This document shows positions 46,894 through 54,124 of a DNA stretch of 64,000 bases, in pieces. The stretch comes from Winogradskyella costae (GTDB lineage Bacteria; Bacteroidota; Bacteroidia; Flavobacteriales; Flavobacteriaceae). The notes beneath the pieces were generated by a model. That model had not been told where the DNA came from. It was given only the letters and a program-made list of their open reading frames with translations, and searched no databases. The stretch spans positions 248,001 to 312,000 of the forward strand of contig NZ_JABFDK010000002.1 of assembly GCF_013403865.1 (NCBI RefSeq), given 5' to 3'. Within the stretch, counting starts at the first letter, position 1. Each line of letters begins with the position of its first letter. The position numbers and the translations under genes are program-made.

Positions 46894-47940
46894 ATGAAAT
46901 CAAAAATATACGACTGTCAAACCAACTTTTTAACGATAAGTAAACCCAAATTAACACTATTAGTTGCACTTTTAATTACAGCATTAAGTTTTGCACAACA
47001 AGGCATTAATTATAAAGCGCTTATTAAAGACAATTTAGAAAACGTTTTATCCAGTCAGTCTATTAGTTTACAGTTTCAAATACGTGAAGCCACAGCAAAT
47101 GGTACTGCCGTTTATACAGAAACGCATACAGAAACGACAGACGCTAACGGCATCCTAATTTTAAACATTGGTACTGGTACTACCGGTGACATATTTACGG
47201 ATATTAATTGGAGCAGCAATGATCATTGGCTAAATGTACAGATTGATATTACAGGAGGTACTAATTATATTGATATGAGTACTACTCAATTTATGGCGGT
47301 GCCTTATGCTCTAGTAGCTAAAAATGTAGAAAATGAAATTTGGGATACCAATAATACAAATGCGTTTTATATTGAAGGTAATGTTGGTATTGGTATCAAT
47401 TCTCCAATAAATCCTTTATCCGTACTTCAACCTACAGGCCATACCAATACTGTTAAAATTGAAACATTAGAACATCCTTCAGGAAAAGATCTTTTAGAGC
47501 TTATAGTTCCTCAAGGTTCTACAGGTGGTTCTCAATTTATAGAAATGCAGAATGGACCTGATATTGTAGCAGCTGTGAATAGTGATGGCTCGGCACAATT
47601 TAAATCGGTTCAATTTGGAGATGGTTCTTTGCAAACAACTGCTTATTCAGATGCTGTTGACAATGGCCCTATTGCCTATGGTACTATAAGTTCCACGGGA
47701 TCGATACTCAGTGGAACAGGTAATTTTACAGTAGATGATACAAATGCACCTACTTTCTACATTAATGTAACAGGGTCAAGTTTAAGTCATACCAATAGTT
47801 CAGCTTCCATCACTCCATTATCTGGTCAGTTTAGAACGGCTAGTATTACACATTCAAATGGTGATCTAAGGGTCTATATTTTTAATTCTAGTGGAACACA
47901 AGTAGCAAACACATTTCAATTTGTTATTTATAAACTATAA
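46894..47940 (+). CDS. Fibre-like exported protein sharing the cluster N-terminal domain (second copy)
   Basis: Protein of 348 residues. The n-region MKSKIYDCQTNFLTISK is unusually long and similar to those of the proteins at 39269 and 49596; cleavage near 35 (LSFA-Q). About 37-150 is the shared domain (INYKALIKDNLENVLSSQSI, TETTDANGILILNIGTGT, WLNVQIDITGG, FMAVPYALVAKNVENE). It continues with IEGNVGIGINSPINPLSVLQ and IEMQNGPDIVAAVNSDGSAQFKSVQFGDGS, patterns typical of phage-tail-like and trimeric fibre shafts, and ends in a beta-rich tip of about 95 residues. There is no S74 domain and no T9SS sorting domain. Probably a fibre or tip subunit. Confidence 0.75.
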   Translation: MKSKIYDCQTNFLTISKPKLTLLVALLITALSFAQQGINYKALIKDNLENVLSSQSISLQFQIREATANGTAVYTETHTETTDANGILILNIGTGTTGDIFTDINWSSNDHWLNVQIDITGGTNYIDMSTTQFMAVPYALVAKNVENEIWDTNNTNAFYIEGNVGIGINSPINPLSVLQPTGHTNTVKIETLEHPSGKDLLELIVPQGSTGGSQFIEMQNGPDIVAAVNSDGSAQFKSVQFGDGSLQTTAYSDAVDNGPIAYGTISSTGSILSGTGNFTVDDTNAPTFYINVTGSSLSHTNSSASITPLSGQFRTASITHSNGDLRVYIFNSSGTQVANTFQFVIYKL

Positions 47941-47961
47941 ATTTTTTTAAACATAAAAACC

Positions 47962-48582
47962 GTGAAAAACCTCATCACACTTGTCGCATTAGTTCTAATA
48001 GTCGCATGCAAATCGGAAACGAAAGAAAACAACGGCTCAACTGCAAAAAACGAAACAAAGCAAGAAGTCTCCAAATTAAGTAACTCTAGTGCAAATTACA
48101 GTAGCTTATTTGATACTTATACATGCGATATTGGTGTAGCTGAACTCGCTAAAGTGCTACAAATACCAGTTTCTAATATTACGGCACAAACAAGTAAAGC
48201 GCTAAACGAATGTCTTTTTAAAATCAAAGGTTTTGGTGATGGTCACGATAATACAGGGACTACATGGCGTTTAATGTCAGTGCCTAGTAGTAAGGGACAA
48301 AGCAAAAAAGAAATTGCAAACCTTTTAAAAGACAAAGCAGAGTTACCAAGCAGAATAGTTATGGGCAGAGATATCGTATTAGCAGATGCTGGCGATTGCT
48401 ACATCGCATCTCAGCCAAGGCGAGGTATAGTACGCATATTAAATGAAAACTATGACAGCTTTATTGTTGTTACGTACCAAACTAAAGCTTCAGTACAAGG
48501 TAGAACAGCAGAACAGCACGATGCACTAAAACTAAAAGCTAAGGATTTGGCGAATTATTTGGTTACAACACATAAAAAATGA
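47962..48582 (+). CDS. Lipoprotein of unknown function, last gene of the first fibre operon
   Basis: Protein of 206 residues starting with GTG: MKNLITLVALVLIVAC, lipobox IVAC (Cys16), then a polar linker. The domain at about 50-200 contains two Cys (TYTCDIG, NECLFKIKG) plus GDCYIASQPRRGI. No family recognised. GTG is the only in-frame start that gives a complete lipoprotein signal. It follows the fibre gene by 21 bases; site C begins 15 bases after its stop. Confidence 0.75.
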   Translation: MKNLITLVALVLIVACKSETKENNGSTAKNETKQEVSKLSNSSANYSSLFDTYTCDIGVAELAKVLQIPVSNITAQTSKALNECLFKIKGFGDGHDNTGTTWRLMSVPSSKGQSKKEIANLLKDKAELPSRIVMGRDIVLADAGDCYIASQPRRGIVRILNENYDSFIVVTYQTKASVQGRTAEQHDALKLKAKDLANYLVTTHKK

Positions 48583-48597
48583 CATTAAATCCTAGCA

Positions 48598-48663
48598 TGT
48601 TACATAAGTCATAACATTTGTTACAACAGTAACATGCTAAAAATGAAGTGATTTATAATTTAG
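48598..48663 (+). promoter_or_regulatory. AraC-type operator and promoter C, upstream of the second fibre operon
   Basis: Direct repeat TGTTACATAAGTCATA (48598-48613) and TGTTACAACAGTAACA (48619-48634), offset 21 bases. -7-like TAATTTAG (one mismatch) starts at 48656, 37 bases after the second half-site start, the same as at sites A and B. The flanks also match site B (TAGCA before the first half-site). AGCATGTTAC/GTAACATGCT at the two ends additionally forms an inverted repeat. Confidence 0.75.
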
Positions 48664-48748
48664 TGGTGTTAAAGAAATAGAAATAATGAGTTCTAAATAA
48701 ATGAACAAATATTTAAAATTAATTAATCTATAAAAACCAATTAGCATT

Positions 48749-49273
48749 ATGAAAAATTCAATTTTAATTTTATTACTACTAGTAATTTTTAGCTGTGAAA
48801 CAGAAATTCCTGAAACAGATACAATTGATCCAACATTTAGTTTGCACCTCAAAAGTGCAAGTTTTGAACATACCTTCACGCAAGATGATGACTTTGATAA
48901 CATTATACTCAGATTAAAGGACGATGAAGGTTATCAATTTTCTTTAACAAGTGTTGATGATGGTGGAGTGAGAATAGTTCATTGGCAAGTACCTGGAGAT
49001 GACCATATACATTTTGACAATGCTATAGTAAACCCATGGACAATTAGAGATATATCGTCTGCCAGCAGAATGATTGAATTTTTAGGCGACCGAAATGATC
49101 CTTATGGAGCGGCTATAATCAATGGGAAATTCAGAGCGAAAGGTAATCAGGCATTTGTTATTTTCGGGATTTTTGTCTCTGATTTTGGCGGCGAATCTGC
49201 GAATTACAATTCCACCTCAATAGATTTGAATATAGCTATCGGTCCTTGGGAAGCAGAAGTTATTAACGATTAA
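48749..49273 (+). CDS. Lipoprotein of unknown function, first gene of the second fibre operon
   Basis: Protein of 174 residues with signal MKNSILILLLLVIFSC and lipobox IFSC (Cys16). The mature part is beta-rich and acidic (FSLHLKSASFEHTFTQDDDF, IILRLKDDEGYQFSLTSVDD, HIHFDNAIVNPWTIRDISS). No family recognised. It lies 85 bases downstream of the -7 element of site C. Confidence 0.75.
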   Translation: MKNSILILLLLVIFSCETEIPETDTIDPTFSLHLKSASFEHTFTQDDDFDNIILRLKDDEGYQFSLTSVDDGGVRIVHWQVPGDDHIHFDNAIVNPWTIRDISSASRMIEFLGDRNDPYGAAIINGKFRAKGNQAFVIFGIFVSDFGGESANYNSTSIDLNIAIGPWEAEVIND

Positions 49274-49595
49274 ACAGGTTTAACGATGCTAAGTAAGAAA
49301 AAGGATCATAAAAAATAAGGAACCTATGAACATTTGGTTTCAAAAAAAACAATGACAGCCCTAATTTTCAACTGTTCATCAATACTATTATTGATTTTAT
49401 TCAACCTTTTATTATTAAGGTTTATCTGTAATAAAGATATAAACGAAAAATTGCAGCGAATGTTGAGTGCGTTTCCTCGTTTGATACAATTGAAATGTCA
49501 GTTCATAACCAATAACAATAGCTTTGGTTAAACCTAAAATAGAAAATCAATTTTTAACTATATAAATGTGAATTCACCTTTAAAAACAAAAAATT
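49274..49595 (+). other. Gap inside the second fibre operon with a doubtful small frame
   Basis: A 59-codon frame from ATG 49352 to 49531 would encode one membrane helix (ALIFNCSSILLLILFNLLLL) and a basic tail. A nine-codon frame at 49326 (MNIWFQKKQ) precedes it. Composition does not distinguish these from chance AT-rich sequence, and no terminator or promoter is clear, so it may be decayed coding sequence. Confidence 0.3.
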
Positions 49596-50858
49596 ATGAA
49601 ATCAAAGATTTACAATTACCAAAACGAATATATTAATATGTGTAAAACTGCAATGACATTGCTCATCGCGCTTTTCATCTCATTGGCAAGCTTTGCCCAA
49701 AGTCCTGGCATCAACTACAAAGCGGTTATAAAAGACGATAGCGGAAACGTTATGGTCAACCAAAACTTAAAGGTAAAGTTGGCCATTATAGATTTGCTTG
49801 ATAACGTCGATTATGAAGAAACCCATACCACAACAACCGATGCCAATGGTATTATAATATTGATTATTGGAGATGGCACAGAAGATATTACAGGAAATTA
49901 CTCTGATTTAGATTGGCCCAACGGATTTTATAGGTTGCAAGTAGATATAGATATAGCACCTTATGATAGTTTCATTACAATGGGGACTACCGCTTTTCAG
50001 GCGGTTCCGTATGCTTATTCCTCTATGGATAATTTATGGCAGCTATATGATGATAATGCTATTGCGCTTGCCGAAAATATAGGTATTGGCACAGATACTC
50101 CTACAGAGCTTTTACATATTTATAATGATGATAAAGCAGCCATTAACTTAGAGGTATCAAATTACACGGACCAAACCCAAATAGAGTTTAGAAATGGATC
50201 GGAAACCGGTTTTCATTCATTTTATAGAATTTTAAACCAAGACGATGATCTAAGATTTGAATTAGATACAGACCTTTCAGGTACAGGAGAAGGATATGAA
50301 AGCAAAATGACACTTTCTAATTCAGGATTGGAATTAGAAAATGGTACACGAATAAATGAGTTTTCTACTGATGGAACATTAGCTGGAAACAGTAATAATG
50401 CCATACCTACTGAAGCTGCGGTAAAAGCTTATGTGGATAATCGTGGTCAATCTAACTATTGGAAAAACGACAATCTAAATACAAATTATATTACTGCAAC
50501 TAGTACATATCAACCTATAGGACCAGTATTAATAATTAATAAGGAATTTTCAGATTCAAACATTGAAGTCACGTTAAATTCACGAGTAAATGGTGGAGTT
50601 TTTTCTAGTCCCAGTGTTAATGGTATAAATTTTAAAATTCGAATTGATGGTATAGAAACTACCTTAGATAATATAGGTAGTATTATTGACTCAAATACGA
50701 TAGACTTCTTATCAATATTTGCTGTTTTTGAAGGGCTTTCAGTAGGGTCGCATACGATACAAGTTTATGCTAGTACAGCTCCATTTGGGACTTCATCGAA
50801 TGTTGGTTTAGATCCTGGAGGATGGAATGGCGCTATAATAGCAAAGGAAACTTTTTAA
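49596..50858 (+). CDS. Fibre-like exported protein sharing the cluster N-terminal domain (third copy)
   Basis: Protein of 420 residues. The n-region MKSKIYNYQNEYINMCK is close to those at 39269 and 46894; cleavage near 35 (ASFA-Q). Shared domain at about 37-148 (INYKAVIKDDSGNVMVNQNL, THTTTTDANGIIILIIGDGT, TAFQAVPYAYSS). The next section, ENIGIGTDTPTELLHIYNDD, is a typical opening of fibre shaft segments, and EAAVKAYVDNRGQ near 270 is a phrase common in phage-tail-like fibres just before the tip domain. The last 140 residues are a beta-rich tip related in style to that of the second copy. No S74 or sorting domain. The first ATG is preferred over the Met at residue 15 because the long n-region is conserved. 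Confidence 0.75.
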   Translation: MKSKIYNYQNEYINMCKTAMTLLIALFISLASFAQSPGINYKAVIKDDSGNVMVNQNLKVKLAIIDLLDNVDYEETHTTTTDANGIIILIIGDGTEDITGNYSDLDWPNGFYRLQVDIDIAPYDSFITMGTTAFQAVPYAYSSMDNLWQLYDDNAIALAENIGIGTDTPTELLHIYNDDKAAINLEVSNYTDQTQIEFRNGSETGFHSFYRILNQDDDLRFELDTDLSGTGEGYESKMTLSNSGLELENGTRINEFSTDGTLAGNSNNAIPTEAAVKAYVDNRGQSNYWKNDNLNTNYITATSTYQPIGPVLIINKEFSDSNIEVTLNSRVNGGVFSSPSVNGINFKIRIDGIETTLDNIGSIIDSNTIDFLSIFAVFEGLSVGSHTIQVYASTAPFGTSSNVGLDPGGWNGAIIAKETF

Positions 50859-50948
50859 TAATGGGTTTCTAAATAGTTAAAAAACTAAAATAAAAATTTA
50901 GTAATCAGGGGTATATATTTTAATAATAGAATTCAAACTTTATAAAAA

Positions 50949-51851
50949 ATGAAACAGATAATTAATTTACTGATGCTCTTAGCGGTTTTACCACTAGCAT
51001 CACAATCCATGGAAAAATTCAGCATCGATTCAGGAGGTGCATCAGTAACCGCAGGAGGTATTCAAATGCTTTATACCATTGGAGAAGTCAATGTACAAGA
51101 ATTAAGTGCTGGAGGGATTTCGTTATCTGAAGGCTTTATAAATCCAGTGAGCTTAATGATAAAGCTAGATCCCAAAATATTTTTGGAAGGGCCTTATAGT
51201 GCTGGACAGATGAATGATGTTCTGCGTAGTACCGATAATATCCCAACATCAAGTCCTTATGTAGATAATGCCACCTGTAATGTTACGGTTTTTGATACCA
51301 CAGGATCTAATGCCATAATAGATTGGATATGGATAGAGCTACGCGATAGTAATGATGGTATAACAGTATTAGGAGAAACGTCGGCACTTTTACAAGCCGA
51401 TGGTGATGTGGTAGCTACGGATGGTATTTCGGTAGTAAATATCAATGTGTCTCCTGGAAACTATTATGTAATGGTTAGTCATCGTAATCATTTAGGAGTA
51501 TTAACTGCTAATCCTATCAATCTATCAGGAAGTGCAACAGTGTTAGATCTTACTGCTAATAGTGTATTAGTAATGGGTGATGCAAATGGTATAGCCAATA
51601 TGAGCGACGGTAATTATGCACTTTTTGCCGGTGATTTTGATGGAAATGGACAAATACAGAACAGTGATGCTGTTGGGGCATTACCATTTATTGGATTATC
51701 GGGATATTTAAATGCAGATATCGATATGAACAGTCAGGCACAAAATACTGATATACTCACTACATTAAACCCAAATATTGGTAGAGGTGAACAATATTCT
51801 AGCCGACAACTTTTTGCAAAACGTAAAACAACAACTGAAAATGATAATTAA
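50949..51851 (+). CDS. Hemagglutinin-like secreted protein with C-terminal dockerin-like repeats
   Basis: Protein of 300 residues. Signal peptide to about residue 20 (PLASQS), then the motif GGASVTAGGIQMLYTIGEVN and LSEGF common in Bacteroidota secreted proteins. Residues 75-205 form a beta domain of the hemagglutinin type (LEGPYSAGQMNDVLRSTDNI, IIDWIWIELRD, MVSHRNHLGVL). The C-terminus has two calcium-loop repeats of about 24 residues, GDFDGNGQIQNSDAV and ADIDMNSQAQNTDIL, the second followed by NPNIGRG; this is the duplicated F-hand pattern of type I dockerins. It lacks a T9SS sorting domain. The next gene (25 bases downstream) may encode a cohesin-like partner. Confidence 0.8.
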   Translation: MKQIINLLMLLAVLPLASQSMEKFSIDSGGASVTAGGIQMLYTIGEVNVQELSAGGISLSEGFINPVSLMIKLDPKIFLEGPYSAGQMNDVLRSTDNIPTSSPYVDNATCNVTVFDTTGSNAIIDWIWIELRDSNDGITVLGETSALLQADGDVVATDGISVVNINVSPGNYYVMVSHRNHLGVLTANPINLSGSATVLDLTANSVLVMGDANGIANMSDGNYALFAGDFDGNGQIQNSDAVGALPFIGLSGYLNADIDMNSQAQNTDILTTLNPNIGRGEQYSSRQLFAKRKTTTENDN

Positions 51852-51876
51852 TAGTAACCTTAAATCAATAGAAATT

Positions 51877-52803
51877 ATGAAAAACAATTACAGAAAAATT
51901 TTAACAACCATCTACTTTGCATTTATAGCTAGTATTGGAATGTATGCGCAAACTATTCAAATATCATTTGAAAATGCTCAAAACACTAACGATGGTGTAA
52001 ACGATTTTTATGAAGTCGATGTAATGATTCAAACCCATGATGGTATGGCAGATTTTAAAATGGGAGCAGCACAATTCTATATTAACTATAATACAGATGC
52101 ATTTGGGGTAAATATTTACGATGGTAATGACCAAGAAAATGATGGTGTAGAAATTACGTTTCCGAACGACGGAGATGGGCCATTAGAGGATTATATAGTA
52201 GGGCAGGGTATAGATGCACTACCAACTTTGAAAATCTATGGAACACTTCAATTAAATAATAATACGGATTTTAGGCTGTCGTATTCAAATCAACAAACAT
52301 TTTCTTCAGGTACTTTTGCTGAAAATAATATAACATCAACACCAAAAAAACTCGTGCATATCAAAATGAAATATTTAGATGTAACTCAAGATCCTATGGT
52401 TGTTTTTGAAGACAATGAAGCGATAGTTGATATGGCAAGAGACCAATTTTTTACCGCTTGTGGTCCGACAGCTGTAACTGTTGCGGATGTTGCAAATTGT
52501 GCTGCAAATCCAGGTTCTCAAATAATTGATGCTGTATTTGTAAGTGAAGGTGCCACGTTATCTTTAGATGATATTGTAAGGTCAGAAGACGTAACAATTT
52601 ATCCAAACCCTACCTCTCAATATATAAATATCAGTACAGCTTTAAATGTGCAAAACATTGAGGTGTACGATATTTTAGGAAAATTGGTTTTGGTAGTAGG
52701 TGATTCAAACCAAATAAATGTAGAGCAGTTTCAGTCAGGTATTTATTTGTTGAAAATTTATACTGATAAAGGGAAAGCGACAAAAAAGATAGTTATTAAA
52801 TAG
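51877..52803 (+). CDS. T9SS type A cargo with possible cohesin-like domain
   Basis: Protein of 308 residues with signal peptide KILTTIYFAFIASIGMYA-Q. Residues about 25-190 form one beta-rich domain whose strand pattern (FYEVDVMIQTHD, AAQFYINYNTDAFG, FRLSYSNQQTF, KKLVHIKMKYLDV) resembles cohesin folds; this is a tentative reading. A Cys pair near 200-215 follows (TACGPT, VANCAAN). The last 75 residues are a type A sorting domain (VTIYPNPTSQYINI, IEVYDILGKLVLV, FQSGIYLLKIYTDKG). I start at ATG 51877; the longer frame from 51778 runs back into the previous gene. It would be placed on the cell surface by the T9SS and is the only cargo of that system in the fibre cluster. Confidence 0.82.
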   Translation: MKNNYRKILTTIYFAFIASIGMYAQTIQISFENAQNTNDGVNDFYEVDVMIQTHDGMADFKMGAAQFYINYNTDAFGVNIYDGNDQENDGVEITFPNDGDGPLEDYIVGQGIDALPTLKIYGTLQLNNNTDFRLSYSNQQTFSSGTFAENNITSTPKKLVHIKMKYLDVTQDPMVVFEDNEAIVDMARDQFFTACGPTAVTVADVANCAANPGSQIIDAVFVSEGATLSLDDIVRSEDVTIYPNPTSQYINISTALNVQNIEVYDILGKLVLVVGDSNQINVEQFQSGIYLLKIYTDKGKATKKIVIK

Positions 52804-52827
52804 TATAAAAAACCTATCAATTTGTAT

Positions 52828-52870
52828 AAAATGAGAACCTTGATTTATAATATAACTTGGTTCTCATTTT
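52828..52870 (+). terminator. Terminator at the end of the second fibre operon
   Basis: Perfect 12-bp stem AAAATGAGAACC/GGTTCTCATTTT around a 19-base loop, with T-rich ends on both strands. It lies between convergent genes and probably works in both directions. Confidence 0.8.
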
Positions 52871-52940
52871 AATTAATGCCTATGTTTTCGAATTATATAT
52901 CTTTCTTAAGATGATTTAATTTTTCTAATAAAATGCGTCT

Positions 52941-54092
52941 TTAATACTCTACATATTCAACAATCTCTAAACCATAACCAATCATACCAACACGTTTGGT
53001 TTGGAGACTGTTAGAAATTAATTTTAGTTTACTGATTTTTAAGTCGTGTAATATTTGAGCACCGATACCAAAATCTTTGGTATCCATTCCTAAACTTGGT
53101 GCTTTTATTAATTCACCTTCAACCTGACTCTCTTTTAACATAGGAAGACGTGTTAATAAATTCATGGACTCTGGTTGCTGATTAATAAAGATAATAGCTC
53201 CTTTCCCTTCGGTATTAATAACATTAAACATGTCATCTAATTTTTGATCTGCATTATTAGTCAATGCACCCAAAATATCACTGTTAACTAGCGTACTATT
53301 AACTCGTGTAAAAACAGGCTCGTCAGATTTCCATGTGCCTTTTGTTAATGCAATATGAACCTGATCGTTTGTTGTTTGTTGGTATGCACGAAGTCTAAAT
53401 TTACCAAAACGAGTTTCCATCGTAAAGTCTTCCTTCTTTTCTATTAAAGAATCGTGCTCCATGCGGTAAGCTACTAAATCTTCAATAGACACAATTTTTA
53501 AGTCAAACTTTTTAGCTACTTTTAGTAATTGTGGTAAGCGTGCCATGGTACCATCTTCATTCATGATTTCTACAATCACGCCAGCAGGTTCAAATCCAGC
53601 TAAACGCGCAAAATCAATAGCTGCTTCAGTGTGGCCAGTTCGTCTTAGAACACCACCTTCTTTAGCAACTAAAGGAAAGATATGCCCTGGTCTTGCCAAT
53701 TCAAACGGTTTTGTATCTGAGTTAACTAAAGCCTTAACAGTTTTTGCTCTATCGCTTGCCGAAATACCTGTGCTTACTCCGTTTCCTCTTAAATCTACAG
53801 AAATCGTAAAAGCCGTTTCCATTGGATCGGTATTATTGCGAACCATCATATTAAGGTCTAAATCTTCACAACGATGTTCAGTAAGTGGCGCACAAATTAA
53901 TCCTCTACCATGGGTTGCCATAAAATTGATCATTTCTGGCGTTACTTTTTCTGCAGCAGCCAAAAAATCACCTTCATTCTCTCTGTTTTCATCATCTACA
54001 ACAATAATAACTTTCCCCTGTTTAATATCTTCTATTGCTTCTTCAATAGTATTTAGACTGGTTTTTGAATTATTGGTTTTAGTTATCATCAT
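52941..54092 (-). CDS. ribB: 3,4-dihydroxy-2-butanone-4-phosphate synthase with degenerate GTP cyclohydrolase II domain
   Basis: Riboflavin synthesis enzyme of 383 residues. The RibB half (about 10-212) is intact: VVDDENRENEGDFLAAAEKV, ATHGRGLICAPL, STGISASDRAKTV, RPGHIFPLVAKEGGVLRRTG, HTEAAIDFARLAG, and it should convert ribulose 5-phosphate to 3,4-dihydroxy-2-butanone 4-phosphate. The C-terminal half has the fold-level pattern of GTP cyclohydrolase II (GAQILHDLKISKLKLISNSL) but lacks its zinc site: where functional enzymes have C-x10-C-x-C, this one reads TLVNSDILGALTNNADQKL, and the QEGRGIGL catalytic motif is replaced by QQPESMNLL. So it is probably only RibB, with the second domain kept for structure or regulation. 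It follows the lptF/G-type gene by 32 bases. Confidence 0.9.
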   Translation of the reverse strand: MMITKTNNSKTSLNTIEEAIEDIKQGKVIIVVDDENRENEGDFLAAAEKVTPEMINFMATHGRGLICAPLTEHRCEDLDLNMMVRNNTDPMETAFTISVDLRGNGVSTGISASDRAKTVKALVNSDTKPFELARPGHIFPLVAKEGGVLRRTGHTEAAIDFARLAGFEPAGVIVEIMNEDGTMARLPQLLKVAKKFDLKIVSIEDLVAYRMEHDSLIEKKEDFTMETRFGKFRLRAYQQTTNDQVHIALTKGTWKSDEPVFTRVNSTLVNSDILGALTNNADQKLDDMFNVINTEGKGAIIFINQQPESMNLLTRLPMLKESQVEGELIKAPSLGMDTKDFGIGAQILHDLKISKLKLISNSLQTKRVGMIGYGLEIVEYVEY

Positions 54093-54124
54093 AGTGCTTT
54101 TTTTTTGACGCTGCTAAGATACAT

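Noticed and set aside
49334-49531. 65-codon frame between the lipoprotein and third fibre gene
   Set aside because: It begins with TTG, has AT-driven hydrophobic composition and no family resemblance; kept only as a note on the gap.
51778-51876. Start of the last T9SS cargo inside the dockerin-like gene
   Set aside because: The upstream part overlaps the previous coding sequence in another frame; ATG 51877 opens a clean signal peptide.
39269-52803. Prophage or contractile injection system
   Set aside because: Fibre-like domains and an S74 chaperone are present, but there are no capsid, terminase, sheath, baseplate or lysis genes, and the products carry their own signal peptides.
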